Below are positions 6,877 through 13,439 of a DNA stretch of 20,827 nucleotides, piece by piece; position 1 is the stretch's first letter, and each line of letters begins with the position of its first letter. The notes beneath the pieces are model-generated. The model was not told where the DNA came from. It did no database searches and was given only the letters and a program-made list of their open reading frames with translations. Position numbers and translations under genes: made by a program. The DNA comes from an uncultured Bacteroidota bacterium (GTDB taxonomy: Bacteria; Bacteroidota; Bacteroidia; Chitinophagales; Chitinophagaceae): contig CAIJZG010000339.1 of assembly GCA_903825065.1 (NCBI GenBank), positions 1 through 20,827 of the forward strand, read 5' to 3'.

Positions 6877-7274
6877 TCAATATCCTCACAAAGTTCTATC
6901 AACACAGCATTTGTAGATTTAGGGTGTAAGAAACATACCCATTTATTGTCTGCCCCTTTTTTGGGTTCATCCTGTAATAATACAAACCCCAAGTCTTTTA
7001 AACGGATCATTTCAGCTTTGATATTAGTTACTGCGAAGGCTAAGTGATGAATTCCTTCTCCTTTTTTTTCAATAAATTTTTCTATGACGCCACCGGCTAC
7101 AGTATTGGCTAATAATTCAATTTTTGTATCCCCTTTCCTAAAAAAAGCGGTAGTAACCTGTTCGCTTTCAACTGTTTCAGTTTTGTAACAGGGGCTATTT
7201 AATAACCCCTCGAATAAATGAATGGATTGCTGTATATCCTTTACTGCAATACCAATATGTTCCAGTTTTGTCAT
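6873..7274 (-). CDS. mce: Methylmalonyl-CoA epimerase
   Basis: A 133-residue VOC/glyoxalase-fold enzyme that interconverts (2R)- and (2S)-methylmalonyl-CoA, linking succinyl-CoA to propionyl-CoA metabolism. The two βαβββ modules are visible: LEHIGIAVKDI at the start with metal ligand H6, KIELLAN at 51-57, GIHHLAFAV at 74-82 with the second-module histidine H77, and VLIELCE with E127 near the end. This matches the family's length and ligand spacing. It stands alone on the minus strand; the mutase subunits are not in the window. The 3' end overlaps the stop of the small ORF behind rnc. Other VOC enzymes are the only serious alternative, but the GIHHLAF block is typical of epimerases. Confidence 0.92.
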   Translation of the reverse strand: MTKLEHIGIAVKDIQQSIHLFEGLLNSPCYKTETVESEQVTTAFFRKGDTKIELLANTVAGGVIEKFIEKKGEGIHHLAFAVTNIKAEMIRLKDLGFVLLQDEPKKGADNKWVCFLHPKSTNAVLIELCEDID

Positions 7275-7363
7275 AAGATTATATTATGTCTGTTAGCTTT
7301 ACGAAAAGAGGAAAATCATTGTTGACAGGCCTTCCACCTCCAAATTTATAGAACCTATTGCTA

Positions 7364-7371
7364 TACTTTTG
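7364..7371 (+). promoter_or_regulatory. -7 box of the isc operon promoter
   Basis: TACTTTTG fits TAnnTTTG and lies 30 nt upstream of the iscS ATG at 7402, leaving an A-rich leader of about 25 nt. A convincing -33 TTTG is not seen. No IscR gene or clear IscR-type operator is visible nearby. Confidence 0.45.
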
Positions 7372-7401
7372 CATTATAAGATAGATTAAACAAAATTGAT
7401 T

Positions 7402-8619
7402 ATGTTGAAGTTCCCGATATACCTAGATAACAATGCCACCACACCCATGGATCCTCGTGTGTTGGAAACCATGCTCCCTTATTTTACCGAACATTTCGGT
7501 AATGCAGCAAGTCGTAATCACCCATTTGGATGGGAAGCAGAAGAAGCAGTTGATTATGCCCGTGAGCAAGTAGCTAAATTAATTGGTGCAGATCCCAAAG
7601 AAATTATTTTCACTTCTGGTGCTACTGAAGGGGATAATTTAGGAATTAAGGGTGTTTATGAAATGTATGCAAGCAAGGGCAATCATATCATCACATGTAC
7701 TACCGAACACAAAGCAGTTTTGGATACTTGCAAACATATTGAGCGCAGTGGTGGTGAAGTAACTTACTTAGAAGTAGGTGCAAATGGATTGGTTAATTTG
7801 GCTGAATTAGAGGCAGCTGTTAAACCAACTACCATCTTAATAGCCATCATGTATGCAAACAATGAAATTGGTGTTATACAACCTGTAAAAGAAATTAGTG
7901 CTATTGCTAAAAAGAATGGTGTTTTGTTTTTCTCTGATGCAGTACAAGCGGTTGGTAAGGTTCCAGTGGATGTAAATAAAGATGGGATTGATATTATGGC
8001 TTTTACAGCTCATAAAATGTACGGTCCAAAAGGTATTGGCGCTTTATATGTTCGTCGTAAAAATCCACGCGTTAAAGTTACTGCACAAATGGATGGCGGT
8101 GGTCATGAAAGAGGTATGCGTAGTGGTACATTGAACGTACCGGGTATTGTGGGATTTGGTAAAGCATGTGAATTAGCAAGACTTGAAATGGCTGATGATG
8201 CAATTCGCTTGAGTAAACTACGCGATAAATTGGAATCTGCTTTAATGCAATTGGAAGAAGCATATGTAAATGGAAGTCGTGAACATCGTTTACCGCATGT
8301 GACAAATATTTCTTTTAAATACGTAGAAGGAGAAGGTTTGTTGATGGGCTTTAATAAAAATATTGCACTATCATCTGGATCTGCTTGTACTTCCGCATCC
8401 TTGGAACCAAGTTATGTTTTGAAAGCCCTTGGTTTAGGAGACGATTTAGCCCATAGTTCACTTCGTTTTGGATTAGGACGTTTTACAACAGAAGATCAGA
8501 TTGATTATACGATTAAAGCAATTAGTGAAACGGTTTTGAAATTAAGAGAAATGAGCCCTTTATGGGAAATGTTTAAAGAAGGTGTTGATATGGATAAAAT
8601 TGAATGGGCTCACCATTAA
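7402..8619 (+). CDS. iscS: Cysteine desulfurase
   Basis: A 405-residue PLP enzyme that removes sulfur from cysteine as an enzyme persulfide for Fe-S cluster assembly. The opening PIYLDNNATTPMDPRV, the TEHKAVLD block with H103, the PLP lysine K205 in TAHKMYGPKG and the persulfide cysteine C329 in SSGSACTSASLEP all match group I IscS, with the long flexible loop around C329. I start at the ATG at 7402, not the in-frame TTG six bases upstream, because MLKFPIYLDNNAT is the usual N-terminus. It heads an operon with iscU (42 nt later) and iscA. The product transfers sulfur to IscU. Confidence 0.95.
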   Translation: MLKFPIYLDNNATTPMDPRVLETMLPYFTEHFGNAASRNHPFGWEAEEAVDYAREQVAKLIGADPKEIIFTSGATEGDNLGIKGVYEMYASKGNHIITCTTEHKAVLDTCKHIERSGGEVTYLEVGANGLVNLAELEAAVKPTTILIAIMYANNEIGVIQPVKEISAIAKKNGVLFFSDAVQAVGKVPVDVNKDGIDIMAFTAHKMYGPKGIGALYVRRKNPRVKVTAQMDGGGHERGMRSGTLNVPGIVGFGKACELARLEMADDAIRLSKLRDKLESALMQLEEAYVNGSREHRLPHVTNISFKYVEGEGLLMGFNKNIALSSGSACTSASLEPSYVLKALGLGDDLAHSSLRFGLGRFTTEDQIDYTIKAISETVLKLREMSPLWEMFKEGVDMDKIEWAHH

Positions 8620-8661
8620 TTAAATAGTAAATTCTAAATCACCCCACAAAAAAAATAAATC

Positions 8662-9078
8662 ATGGCATACTCAGAAAAAGTTATCGATCATTATAGTAAT
8701 CCTAAGAACGTTGGAACTTTGGATAAAGCAAAAAAGAATGTTGGCACCGGCTTAGTTGGTGCTCCAGAATGTGGCGACGTAATGCGTTTGCAAATTGAAG
8801 TTGATGACGCTACAGGTGTAATTACTGATGCTAAATTCAAGACATTCGGTTGTGGATCTGCAATTGCTTCATCATCTTTGGCTACAGAGTGGTTAAAAGG
8901 AAAAACAGTTGATCAGGCAGTTGCTATTGACAATATGGATTTAGTAGAAGAATTAAATCTTCCTCCAGTGAAAATTCACTGTTCTGTTTTGGCAGAAGAC
9001 GCAATTAAAGCAGCAATCAACGACTATCGTTCAAAAAACGGATTAGAGCAGTTGGTATTTGATGAAAAAATTCACTAA
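8662..9078 (+). CDS. iscU: Fe-S cluster assembly scaffold IscU
   Basis: A 138-residue scaffold on which Fe-S clusters are built before transfer. It has the three ligand cysteines C37 (in GAPECGDVM, with D39), C64 (in TFGCGSAIAS) and C107 (in KIHCSVLAED, next to H106). The LPPVK motif (100-104) is the site bound by the HscA chaperone in the classical ISC system. The N-terminus MAYSEKVIDHYSNPKNVG is standard. It lies between iscS and iscA in the same direction and follows the A-rich leader AAAAAAAATAA. No hscA, hscB or ferredoxin gene is adjacent. Confidence 0.96.
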   Translation: MAYSEKVIDHYSNPKNVGTLDKAKKNVGTGLVGAPECGDVMRLQIEVDDATGVITDAKFKTFGCGSAIASSSLATEWLKGKTVDQAVAIDNMDLVEELNLPPVKIHCSVLAEDAIKAAINDYRSKNGLEQLVFDEKIH

Positions 9079-9084
9079 TATTTT

Positions 9085-9441
9085 ATGGCAGCAGTAGCAG
9101 CAGAGAATAGCATATACGTAAGCGATAAGGCAAAGAAAAAAGTACAACAGCTGATGGAAGAAGCAGAAGTTGTAGGAGACGATTCTTATTTTTTAAGAGT
9201 TGGTGTTGTAGGCGGTGGTTGCTCTGGCTTAAGTTATAAATTGGATTTTGATAATGAAATCAAACCAATGGATCAAGTATTTGAAGACAATGGCATTAAA
9301 GTAGTTACAGATCTCAAAAGCTTTCTTTACTTAGTAAATACAGAATTAGATTTTTCTGATGGTTTAAACGGAAAAGGATTTTATTTCAATAACCCCAATG
9401 CAAGTAGAAGTTGTGGATGTGGAGAAAGTTTTGCTGTTTAG
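9085..9441 (+). CDS. iscA: Iron-sulfur assembly protein IscA/SufA (HesB family)
   Basis: A 118-residue A-type carrier that receives or delivers Fe-S clusters. The three family cysteines are present: C46 in VGGGCSGLSY and C110 and C112 in the C-terminal SCGCGESF. Between them is the normal YLVNTELDFSDGLNGKGFYFNNPNA stretch (residues 82 to 106). The gene starts 6 nt after the iscU stop and is the last of the operon, closed by a strong terminator 19 nt later. IscA, SufA and ErpA cannot be told apart reliably by sequence; the operon context favours the IscA name. Confidence 0.92.
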   Translation: MAAVAAENSIYVSDKAKKKVQQLMEEAEVVGDDSYFLRVGVVGGGCSGLSYKLDFDNEIKPMDQVFEDNGIKVVTDLKSFLYLVNTELDFSDGLNGKGFYFNNPNASRSCGCGESFAV

Positions 9442-9460
9442 AACTTTTTATAAAATACAA

Positions 9461-9500
9461 AAAGAGCCGTTGCAAAATAGATGCAGCGGCTCTTTTTTTT
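9461..9500. terminator. Intrinsic terminator of the isc operon, probably bidirectional
   Basis: Arms 9461-9474 (AAAGAGCCGTTGCA) and 9482-9495 pair over 14 bp with one G-T wobble around a 7-nt loop, and the plus strand then runs into eight T's (9493-9500). A's on the left flank give the minus strand a T-rich tail too, so it can also stop the convergent proline-rich gene, which ends 28 nt away. Confidence 0.92.
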
Positions 9501-9528
9501 GTACTTAAATCATACATTATTCGGATAT

Positions 9529-9861
9529 TTATTTTTCATCCACCTCTTTTTGAGGGGGCGGTGGTGGTGGCAAAGGCAACTCACCTTTCTTCATCTTTTT
9601 TGGCATTGGTGGTGGAGGTGGAGGAGCTTTTTTATCTCCATCTTTTACAATCACCGGAGGTGTGAATTTAACGGGCTCTGGTGGTTTCGGAGCCTTTGGT
9701 TTGTGTTTCTTTGAACTGCTGGTAACGGTAACCGGAATTGCGTCTGCACCCTTTTCAATAGTTGGCTTAGTGGTTGCATGGGCTACTTTTTTCTCCTGCG
9801 CATTTGCAAAAATGCCAATACCAAAGAGGAAGAAGGCGATTAGTAAAAGTCGTAAGTTCAT
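9529..9861 (-). CDS. Small exported lysine- and proline-rich protein
   Basis: A 110-residue protein with a clear Sec signal peptide (MNLRLLLIAFFLFGIGIFANAQ, cleavage about residue 20-22). The mature part of about 88 residues is almost without hydrophobic core: it is rich in lysine and proline, with KPKAPKPPEPVKFTPP near 54-69 and two runs of six prolines (80-85 and 98-103) split by a lysine/methionine linker. It should be extended and disordered, perhaps spanning part of the periplasm or binding another protein. I start at the ATG at 9861, because the in-frame ATG at 9903 would put 14 residues before the signal peptide. I do not recognise a family. Translation of the proline runs would need EF-P. 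It is divergent from gldF and convergent with the isc operon. Confidence 0.75.
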   Translation of the reverse strand: MNLRLLLIAFFLFGIGIFANAQEKKVAHATTKPTIEKGADAIPVTVTSSSKKHKPKAPKPPEPVKFTPPVIVKDGDKKAPPPPPPMPKKMKKGELPLPPPPPPQKEVDEK

Positions 9862-9932
9862 AATTTTCCTTTTAGCTAGGATGCAAAATGTGATAATTTC
9901 CATAAAGTATGATAGAATTAAAGTAGAAGATT

Positions 9933-9940
9933 TAGTTTTG
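9933..9940 (+). promoter_or_regulatory. -7 box of the gldFG promoter
   Basis: TAGTTTTG fits TAnnTTTG and ends 4 nt before the first possible gldF ATG (9945) and 10 nt before the second (9951). No TTG is found at -33. The leader would be absent or very short. Confidence 0.4.
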
Positions 9941-9944
9941 AAGC

Positions 9945-10667
9945 ATGTGGATGATCTGTAAAAAAGAATGGCAACAGTTTTTTAGTAGCCTTACCGGCTA
10001 TCTTGCCCTTGTTGTATTTTTATTATTGAATGGGCTCTTTTTATTTGTATTCCCTGATTCCAATCTACTTGACTTTGGATATGCTAGCCTTAGCGGTTTT
10101 TTTAATCTCGCTCCCTGGTTATTATTATTTCTAATACCTACCATTACTATGCGAAGCTTTGCAGATGAATACAAATCAGGTAGCTTTGAAATTTTAAAGA
10201 CACTTCCTTTAAAGCCCCAGTCAGTTGTTATTGGGAAATATCTAGGAGCTTTGTTTATTGTTCTCACAGCTCTCCTGCCTTCTATTATTTACGCGTTCTC
10301 CATTCAAAGCCTAAGTGTTACTGGTGGAATTGATTTGGGAGCCACCATTGGAAGTTATATTGGATTATGCTTATTGGCTGCAGTATTTACAGCTATAGGG
10401 ATTACAGCTAGTAGTTTTACCAATAATACAGTTGTTGCATTTATCGGTGGGGCATTTATCTGCTTCCTTTTATATTCAGGTTTTTCAGCAATAAGTAAAC
10501 TACCCGTGTTTAATGCAGGGTTTGATTATTATATCGAATTGTTAGGTATTCAATATCATTATCGTAGCATTAGTAGAGGCGTAATAGATAGTAGAGACCT
10601 TTTTTATTTTTTAGGGATCATTGTACTATTCTTATTTATTACAAGAAAAAATCTGCTCAAAAGATAA
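9945..10667 (+). CDS. gldF: Gliding motility ABC transporter permease GldF
   Basis: A 240-residue inner-membrane permease with about six hydrophobic segments. Its start (KKEWQQFFSSLTGYLALVVFLLLNGLFL), the WLLLFLIPTITMRSFADEYKSGSFE block at 58-82 and the following ILKTLPLKP match ABC-2 type permeases of the GldF family. With GldG and an ATPase (GldA, encoded elsewhere in known cases) it forms an ABC transporter required for gliding in Flavobacterium johnsoniae; many non-gliding Bacteroidota keep the pair, so motility is not proven. The start may be the ATG at 9945 or that at 9951 (MICKKEWQQFF), which looks more family-like. gldG follows after 3 nt. Confidence 0.9.
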   Translation: MWMICKKEWQQFFSSLTGYLALVVFLLLNGLFLFVFPDSNLLDFGYASLSGFFNLAPWLLLFLIPTITMRSFADEYKSGSFEILKTLPLKPQSVVIGKYLGALFIVLTALLPSIIYAFSIQSLSVTGGIDLGATIGSYIGLCLLAAVFTAIGITASSFTNNTVVAFIGGAFICFLLYSGFSAISKLPVFNAGFDYYIELLGIQYHYRSISRGVIDSRDLFYFLGIIVLFLFITRKNLLKR

Positions 10668-10670
10668 CCA

Positions 10671-12428
10671 ATGACAATGAAAAAATTATTGGAAGGAAGA
10701 ATTGGTTGGGCAATTGCCGTGATCCTTTTTATTGGCTTAGTCTATACTTCAAACCTATTTACATTTAGAGCCGATCTTACAGCAGAAAAACGTTTTACGG
10801 TTAGTGCTGCTACCAAAAAAGTTTTGAATGCCCTAGACAGTACTGTAACAGTGCAAGTATTCTTAACAGGAGATCTGCCTGCAGATTATAGAAAACTAAA
10901 TCAGGCAGTTCAGGATTTATTAACAGAATTTAAAAGCATATCTGGTGGTAATTTAATTAAAGTAAGTTTTGAAAAACCAGGTGAATCCATAAAAGACGAC
11001 ACAGCAAAAGTACTTTTCTATGATAGCCTTGCTCGATTAGGAGTAGTATTTGAACAGGCTGCTTCTATTTCTTCTGAAAAAGAGAAAACCACCCAACAGC
11101 TCATTATCCCATCAGCTCTCCTTACTTACAAAAATCAAAAACCAATTGCTATCGATCTAAGAAGTAGCAAAAAAGTATTTAAGCAATACAATGTACTTAC
11201 CGAAGATCCTCAGGAAGATATAGAAGCAACAAGAAATGCTGCAGAAGCTTTGTTAGAGTACAAATTTGCAAATGCAATTGATAAACTAACTCGAAAAAAT
11301 ATACCAACTGTTGCATACGCAGTTGGTAATGGGGAACCCATAGATTTAAAAGTGAATGATTTAGGTGAGAGCCTTCGTAATGAATATCGTTTAGCTGTAT
11401 TTGACTTAAAAAAAGGTTACCCAGATGCTTCACTGATTAATGCAATCATGATTGTAAAACCAACCATTGCATTTACAGAAGAAGACAAAATGAAATTGGA
11501 CCAATACTTGATGCACGGGGGTAAAATAATTTGGTTTGTAGATAAGCTTTATGCAGAATTAGATAGCTTAAAACGTAATCAGGCAAATTATACTGCTTAC
11601 GATCGGGGATTAGATATTGATGATCTGCTTTTTAAATACGGCTGTCGTATCAACGGTGATCTGATACAAGATTTGAATTGCTCAAAAATACCTATTGTAA
11701 TTGGTCAAAACTCCGATGGCAGTCCTAAAATGCAAAGAGTGCCTTGGCCCTACTATCCCTTTCTATCCTCACATAGTGATAATCCCATTACAAAAAATTT
11801 AGATAGGGTTTTGCCATTATTCCCTTCTAGTATCGACACGGTTAAAGCACCAGGAATCACCAAAACTATTTTGTTGTCGACCGACAGTAATAGCAGAAGA
11901 TTGACCAGTCCCGCAATGGTTTCCGTAAATAGTGTTAGTACGGAAGATGATATGCGGAGTTTTACTAAATCGTATATTCCAATTGCTGTATTGTTAGAAG
12001 GAGAATTCAGTTCTTTTTTTAATAACAGAGTGGGTAATAATTTGGCAGATTCTATATTGAGGGCAACCGGTAAACCTTTCTTAAACAAAGCCGAAAAAGA
12101 AGGTAAACAAATCGTGGTGGCAGATGCTGATATCGTTACAAACGAAGTTACCCAAACTAAGGGACCCTTACCGATGGGTTTGTTATCGATGGAAAATTAT
12201 CGCTTTGCAAATCGTGAATTCTTTTTGAATAGTATTGATTACTTAGTTAGTACCAATAACCTTTTTGAAACTAGAAATAAGGAATTTGTTTTGCGCTTAC
12301 TGGATAAAAAGAAATTACAAGAACATAGATTAGAATGGCAGCTCATAAATATTGGATTGCCAATCTTCTTAATACTTTTATTGGGAAGCCTACTTCAATG
12401 GAGTAGAAAAAAGCGTTACGCTGCTTGA
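10671..12428 (+). CDS. gldG: Gliding motility ABC transporter auxiliary protein GldG
   Basis: A 585-residue membrane-anchored protein. One N-terminal helix (about 11-29) is followed by TFRADLTAEKRFTVSAATKKVL, the usual GldG/ABC-type uncharacterised domain start, a long periplasmic region including IMIVKPTIAFTEEDKMKLDQ near 258-277 and GGKIIWFVDK, and a final helix near 562-577 before RKKRYAA. This is the standard architecture for GldG. It would work with GldF as the transporter's substrate-binding or auxiliary part. It begins 3 nt after gldF (a second ATG lies two codons later, giving MKKLLEGRIGW). The next gene's promoter lies across its last codons. Confidence 0.91.
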   Translation: MTMKKLLEGRIGWAIAVILFIGLVYTSNLFTFRADLTAEKRFTVSAATKKVLNALDSTVTVQVFLTGDLPADYRKLNQAVQDLLTEFKSISGGNLIKVSFEKPGESIKDDTAKVLFYDSLARLGVVFEQAASISSEKEKTTQQLIIPSALLTYKNQKPIAIDLRSSKKVFKQYNVLTEDPQEDIEATRNAAEALLEYKFANAIDKLTRKNIPTVAYAVGNGEPIDLKVNDLGESLRNEYRLAVFDLKKGYPDASLINAIMIVKPTIAFTEEDKMKLDQYLMHGGKIIWFVDKLYAELDSLKRNQANYTAYDRGLDIDDLLFKYGCRINGDLIQDLNCSKIPIVIGQNSDGSPKMQRVPWPYYPFLSSHSDNPITKNLDRVLPLFPSSIDTVKAPGITKTILLSTDSNSRRLTSPAMVSVNSVSTEDDMRSFTKSYIPIAVLLEGEFSSFFNNRVGNNLADSILRATGKPFLNKAEKEGKQIVVADADIVTNEVTQTKGPLPMGLLSMENYRFANREFFLNSIDYLVSTNNLFETRNKEFVLRLLDKKKLQEHRLEWQLINIGLPIFLILLLGSLLQWSRKKRYAA

Positions 12429-12453
12429 TTCTGTTGGCCAATTGCTATCTTTA
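12425..12453 (+). promoter_or_regulatory. Candidate promoter of the terC-murF/alr operon
   Basis: TTG (12425-12427), an 18-nt gap and TATCTTTA (12446-12453) give a near match to the Bacteroidota promoter, one base off in the -7 box. The -33 part lies in the last codons of gldG. The predicted leader is about 10-12 nt. Confidence 0.4.
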
Positions 12454-12469
12454 AGTATAAAATACTTTA

Positions 12470-13435
12470 ATGAACACTACTCAGTTCGTTTATTTCATTT
12501 TTGGAACGGTACTTTTATTAGCACTTGTTTTTGATTTAGGACTGATCAGCAAAAAAAACAAGGAAGTCACTATAAAGCAGGCTTTTATTCAAACTATATT
12601 TTGGGTTGCACTTGCTCTGTCTTTTTTTGTTTTCATGTGGATCGAAGAAGGAAGTAAACCAGCTCTGGAATACATGAGCGCATACCTGATGGAATGGAGT
12701 TTGAGTATTGATAATATTTTTGTGTTTATTTTAATTTTTAATTCATTTAAAGTAAAAGAAAAAAATCACTCTAGAATTTTATTAATCGGAATATTGATGG
12801 CTATCGTATTCAGGATTGTTTTTATCACATTAGGAGTTGCATTAGTCGCCAAATTTCATTGGATATTATATGGATTTGGTATTTTTCTATTGTATACAGG
12901 ATATAAAATGTTTACTACAAATGAGAATGATACATTTGAACCTCATGAAACGAAAGTGTACAAATTTTTGAAGAAATATTTACCAATTGCATCCCATGAT
13001 GGGAATGGTAAAATAATGATCAGAGAAAATGGGAAACCAGTTTATACCACATTATTTGTTGTAGTGGTATTATTAGCCACCATCGATCTTGTATTTGCTA
13101 TGGATTCCATACCTGCTGTTTTGGGGATTTCAAATGAAAAGTTGGTTATTTATACTTCCAATATTTTTGCTGTTTTAGGATTACGATCGCTATTCTTTTT
13201 ATTAAGAGGAGCCGTAAACAAATTCGATTACTTGCAACAAGGCATTGCAATAGTATTAGCATTTATTGGCATTAAAATGTTAGGAGAATATTATCTTGAT
13301 CAATGGTTGGATAAAACAATTCAAACCGTTTTGTCATTAGGCGTAATTCTGGTTTGTATTTCAGGCTCCATCATTTATTCAATTTATCATGATAAAAACG
13401 GAATGATTCAGTCATTACCTGATTATAAAAAATAA
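12470..13435 (+). CDS. TerC/Alx family integral membrane protein
   Basis: A 321-residue protein with about nine hydrophobic segments. The conserved acidic membrane motifs of the TerC family are visible: EWSLSIDNIFVFI with D81, and ATIDLVFAMDSIPAVLGIS with D206 and D212. The length and the loop EPHETKVYKFLKKYLPI (157-173) fit the Alx-like branch, members of which export manganese and link to pH or metal stress; others are described as supporting exoenzyme metalation. The ion is inferred from the family only. The 41-nt gap upstream is too short for a yybP-ykoY manganese riboswitch. It is followed after 4 nt by murF-alr, so the two are probably one transcript. Confidence 0.9.
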   Translation: MNTTQFVYFIFGTVLLLALVFDLGLISKKNKEVTIKQAFIQTIFWVALALSFFVFMWIEEGSKPALEYMSAYLMEWSLSIDNIFVFILIFNSFKVKEKNHSRILLIGILMAIVFRIVFITLGVALVAKFHWILYGFGIFLLYTGYKMFTTNENDTFEPHETKVYKFLKKYLPIASHDGNGKIMIRENGKPVYTTLFVVVVLLATIDLVFAMDSIPAVLGISNEKLVIYTSNIFAVLGLRSLFFLLRGAVNKFDYLQQGIAIVLAFIGIKMLGEYYLDQWLDKTIQTVLSLGVILVCISGSIIYSIYHDKNGMIQSLPDYKK

Positions 13436-13439
13436 AACA

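Noticed and set aside
7396..7401. Upstream TTG start for iscS
   Set aside because: The ATG at 7402 gives the standard MLKFPIYLDNNAT start, so the two extra codons are unlikely to be translated.
9862..9903. Longer start (ATG at 9903) for the proline-rich protein
   Set aside because: It would place 14 residues before a perfect signal peptide; the ATG at 9861 gives a normal exported protein.
9411..9961. Overlapping plus-strand frames opposite the proline-rich gene
   Set aside because: They are antisense shadows of the GGT/GGC-rich complement of proline codons, run through the terminator, and lack a plausible start or domain.
12429..12469. Manganese (yybP-ykoY) riboswitch before terC
   Set aside because: The gap is 41 nt, too short for the aptamer, and no matching helices are seen.
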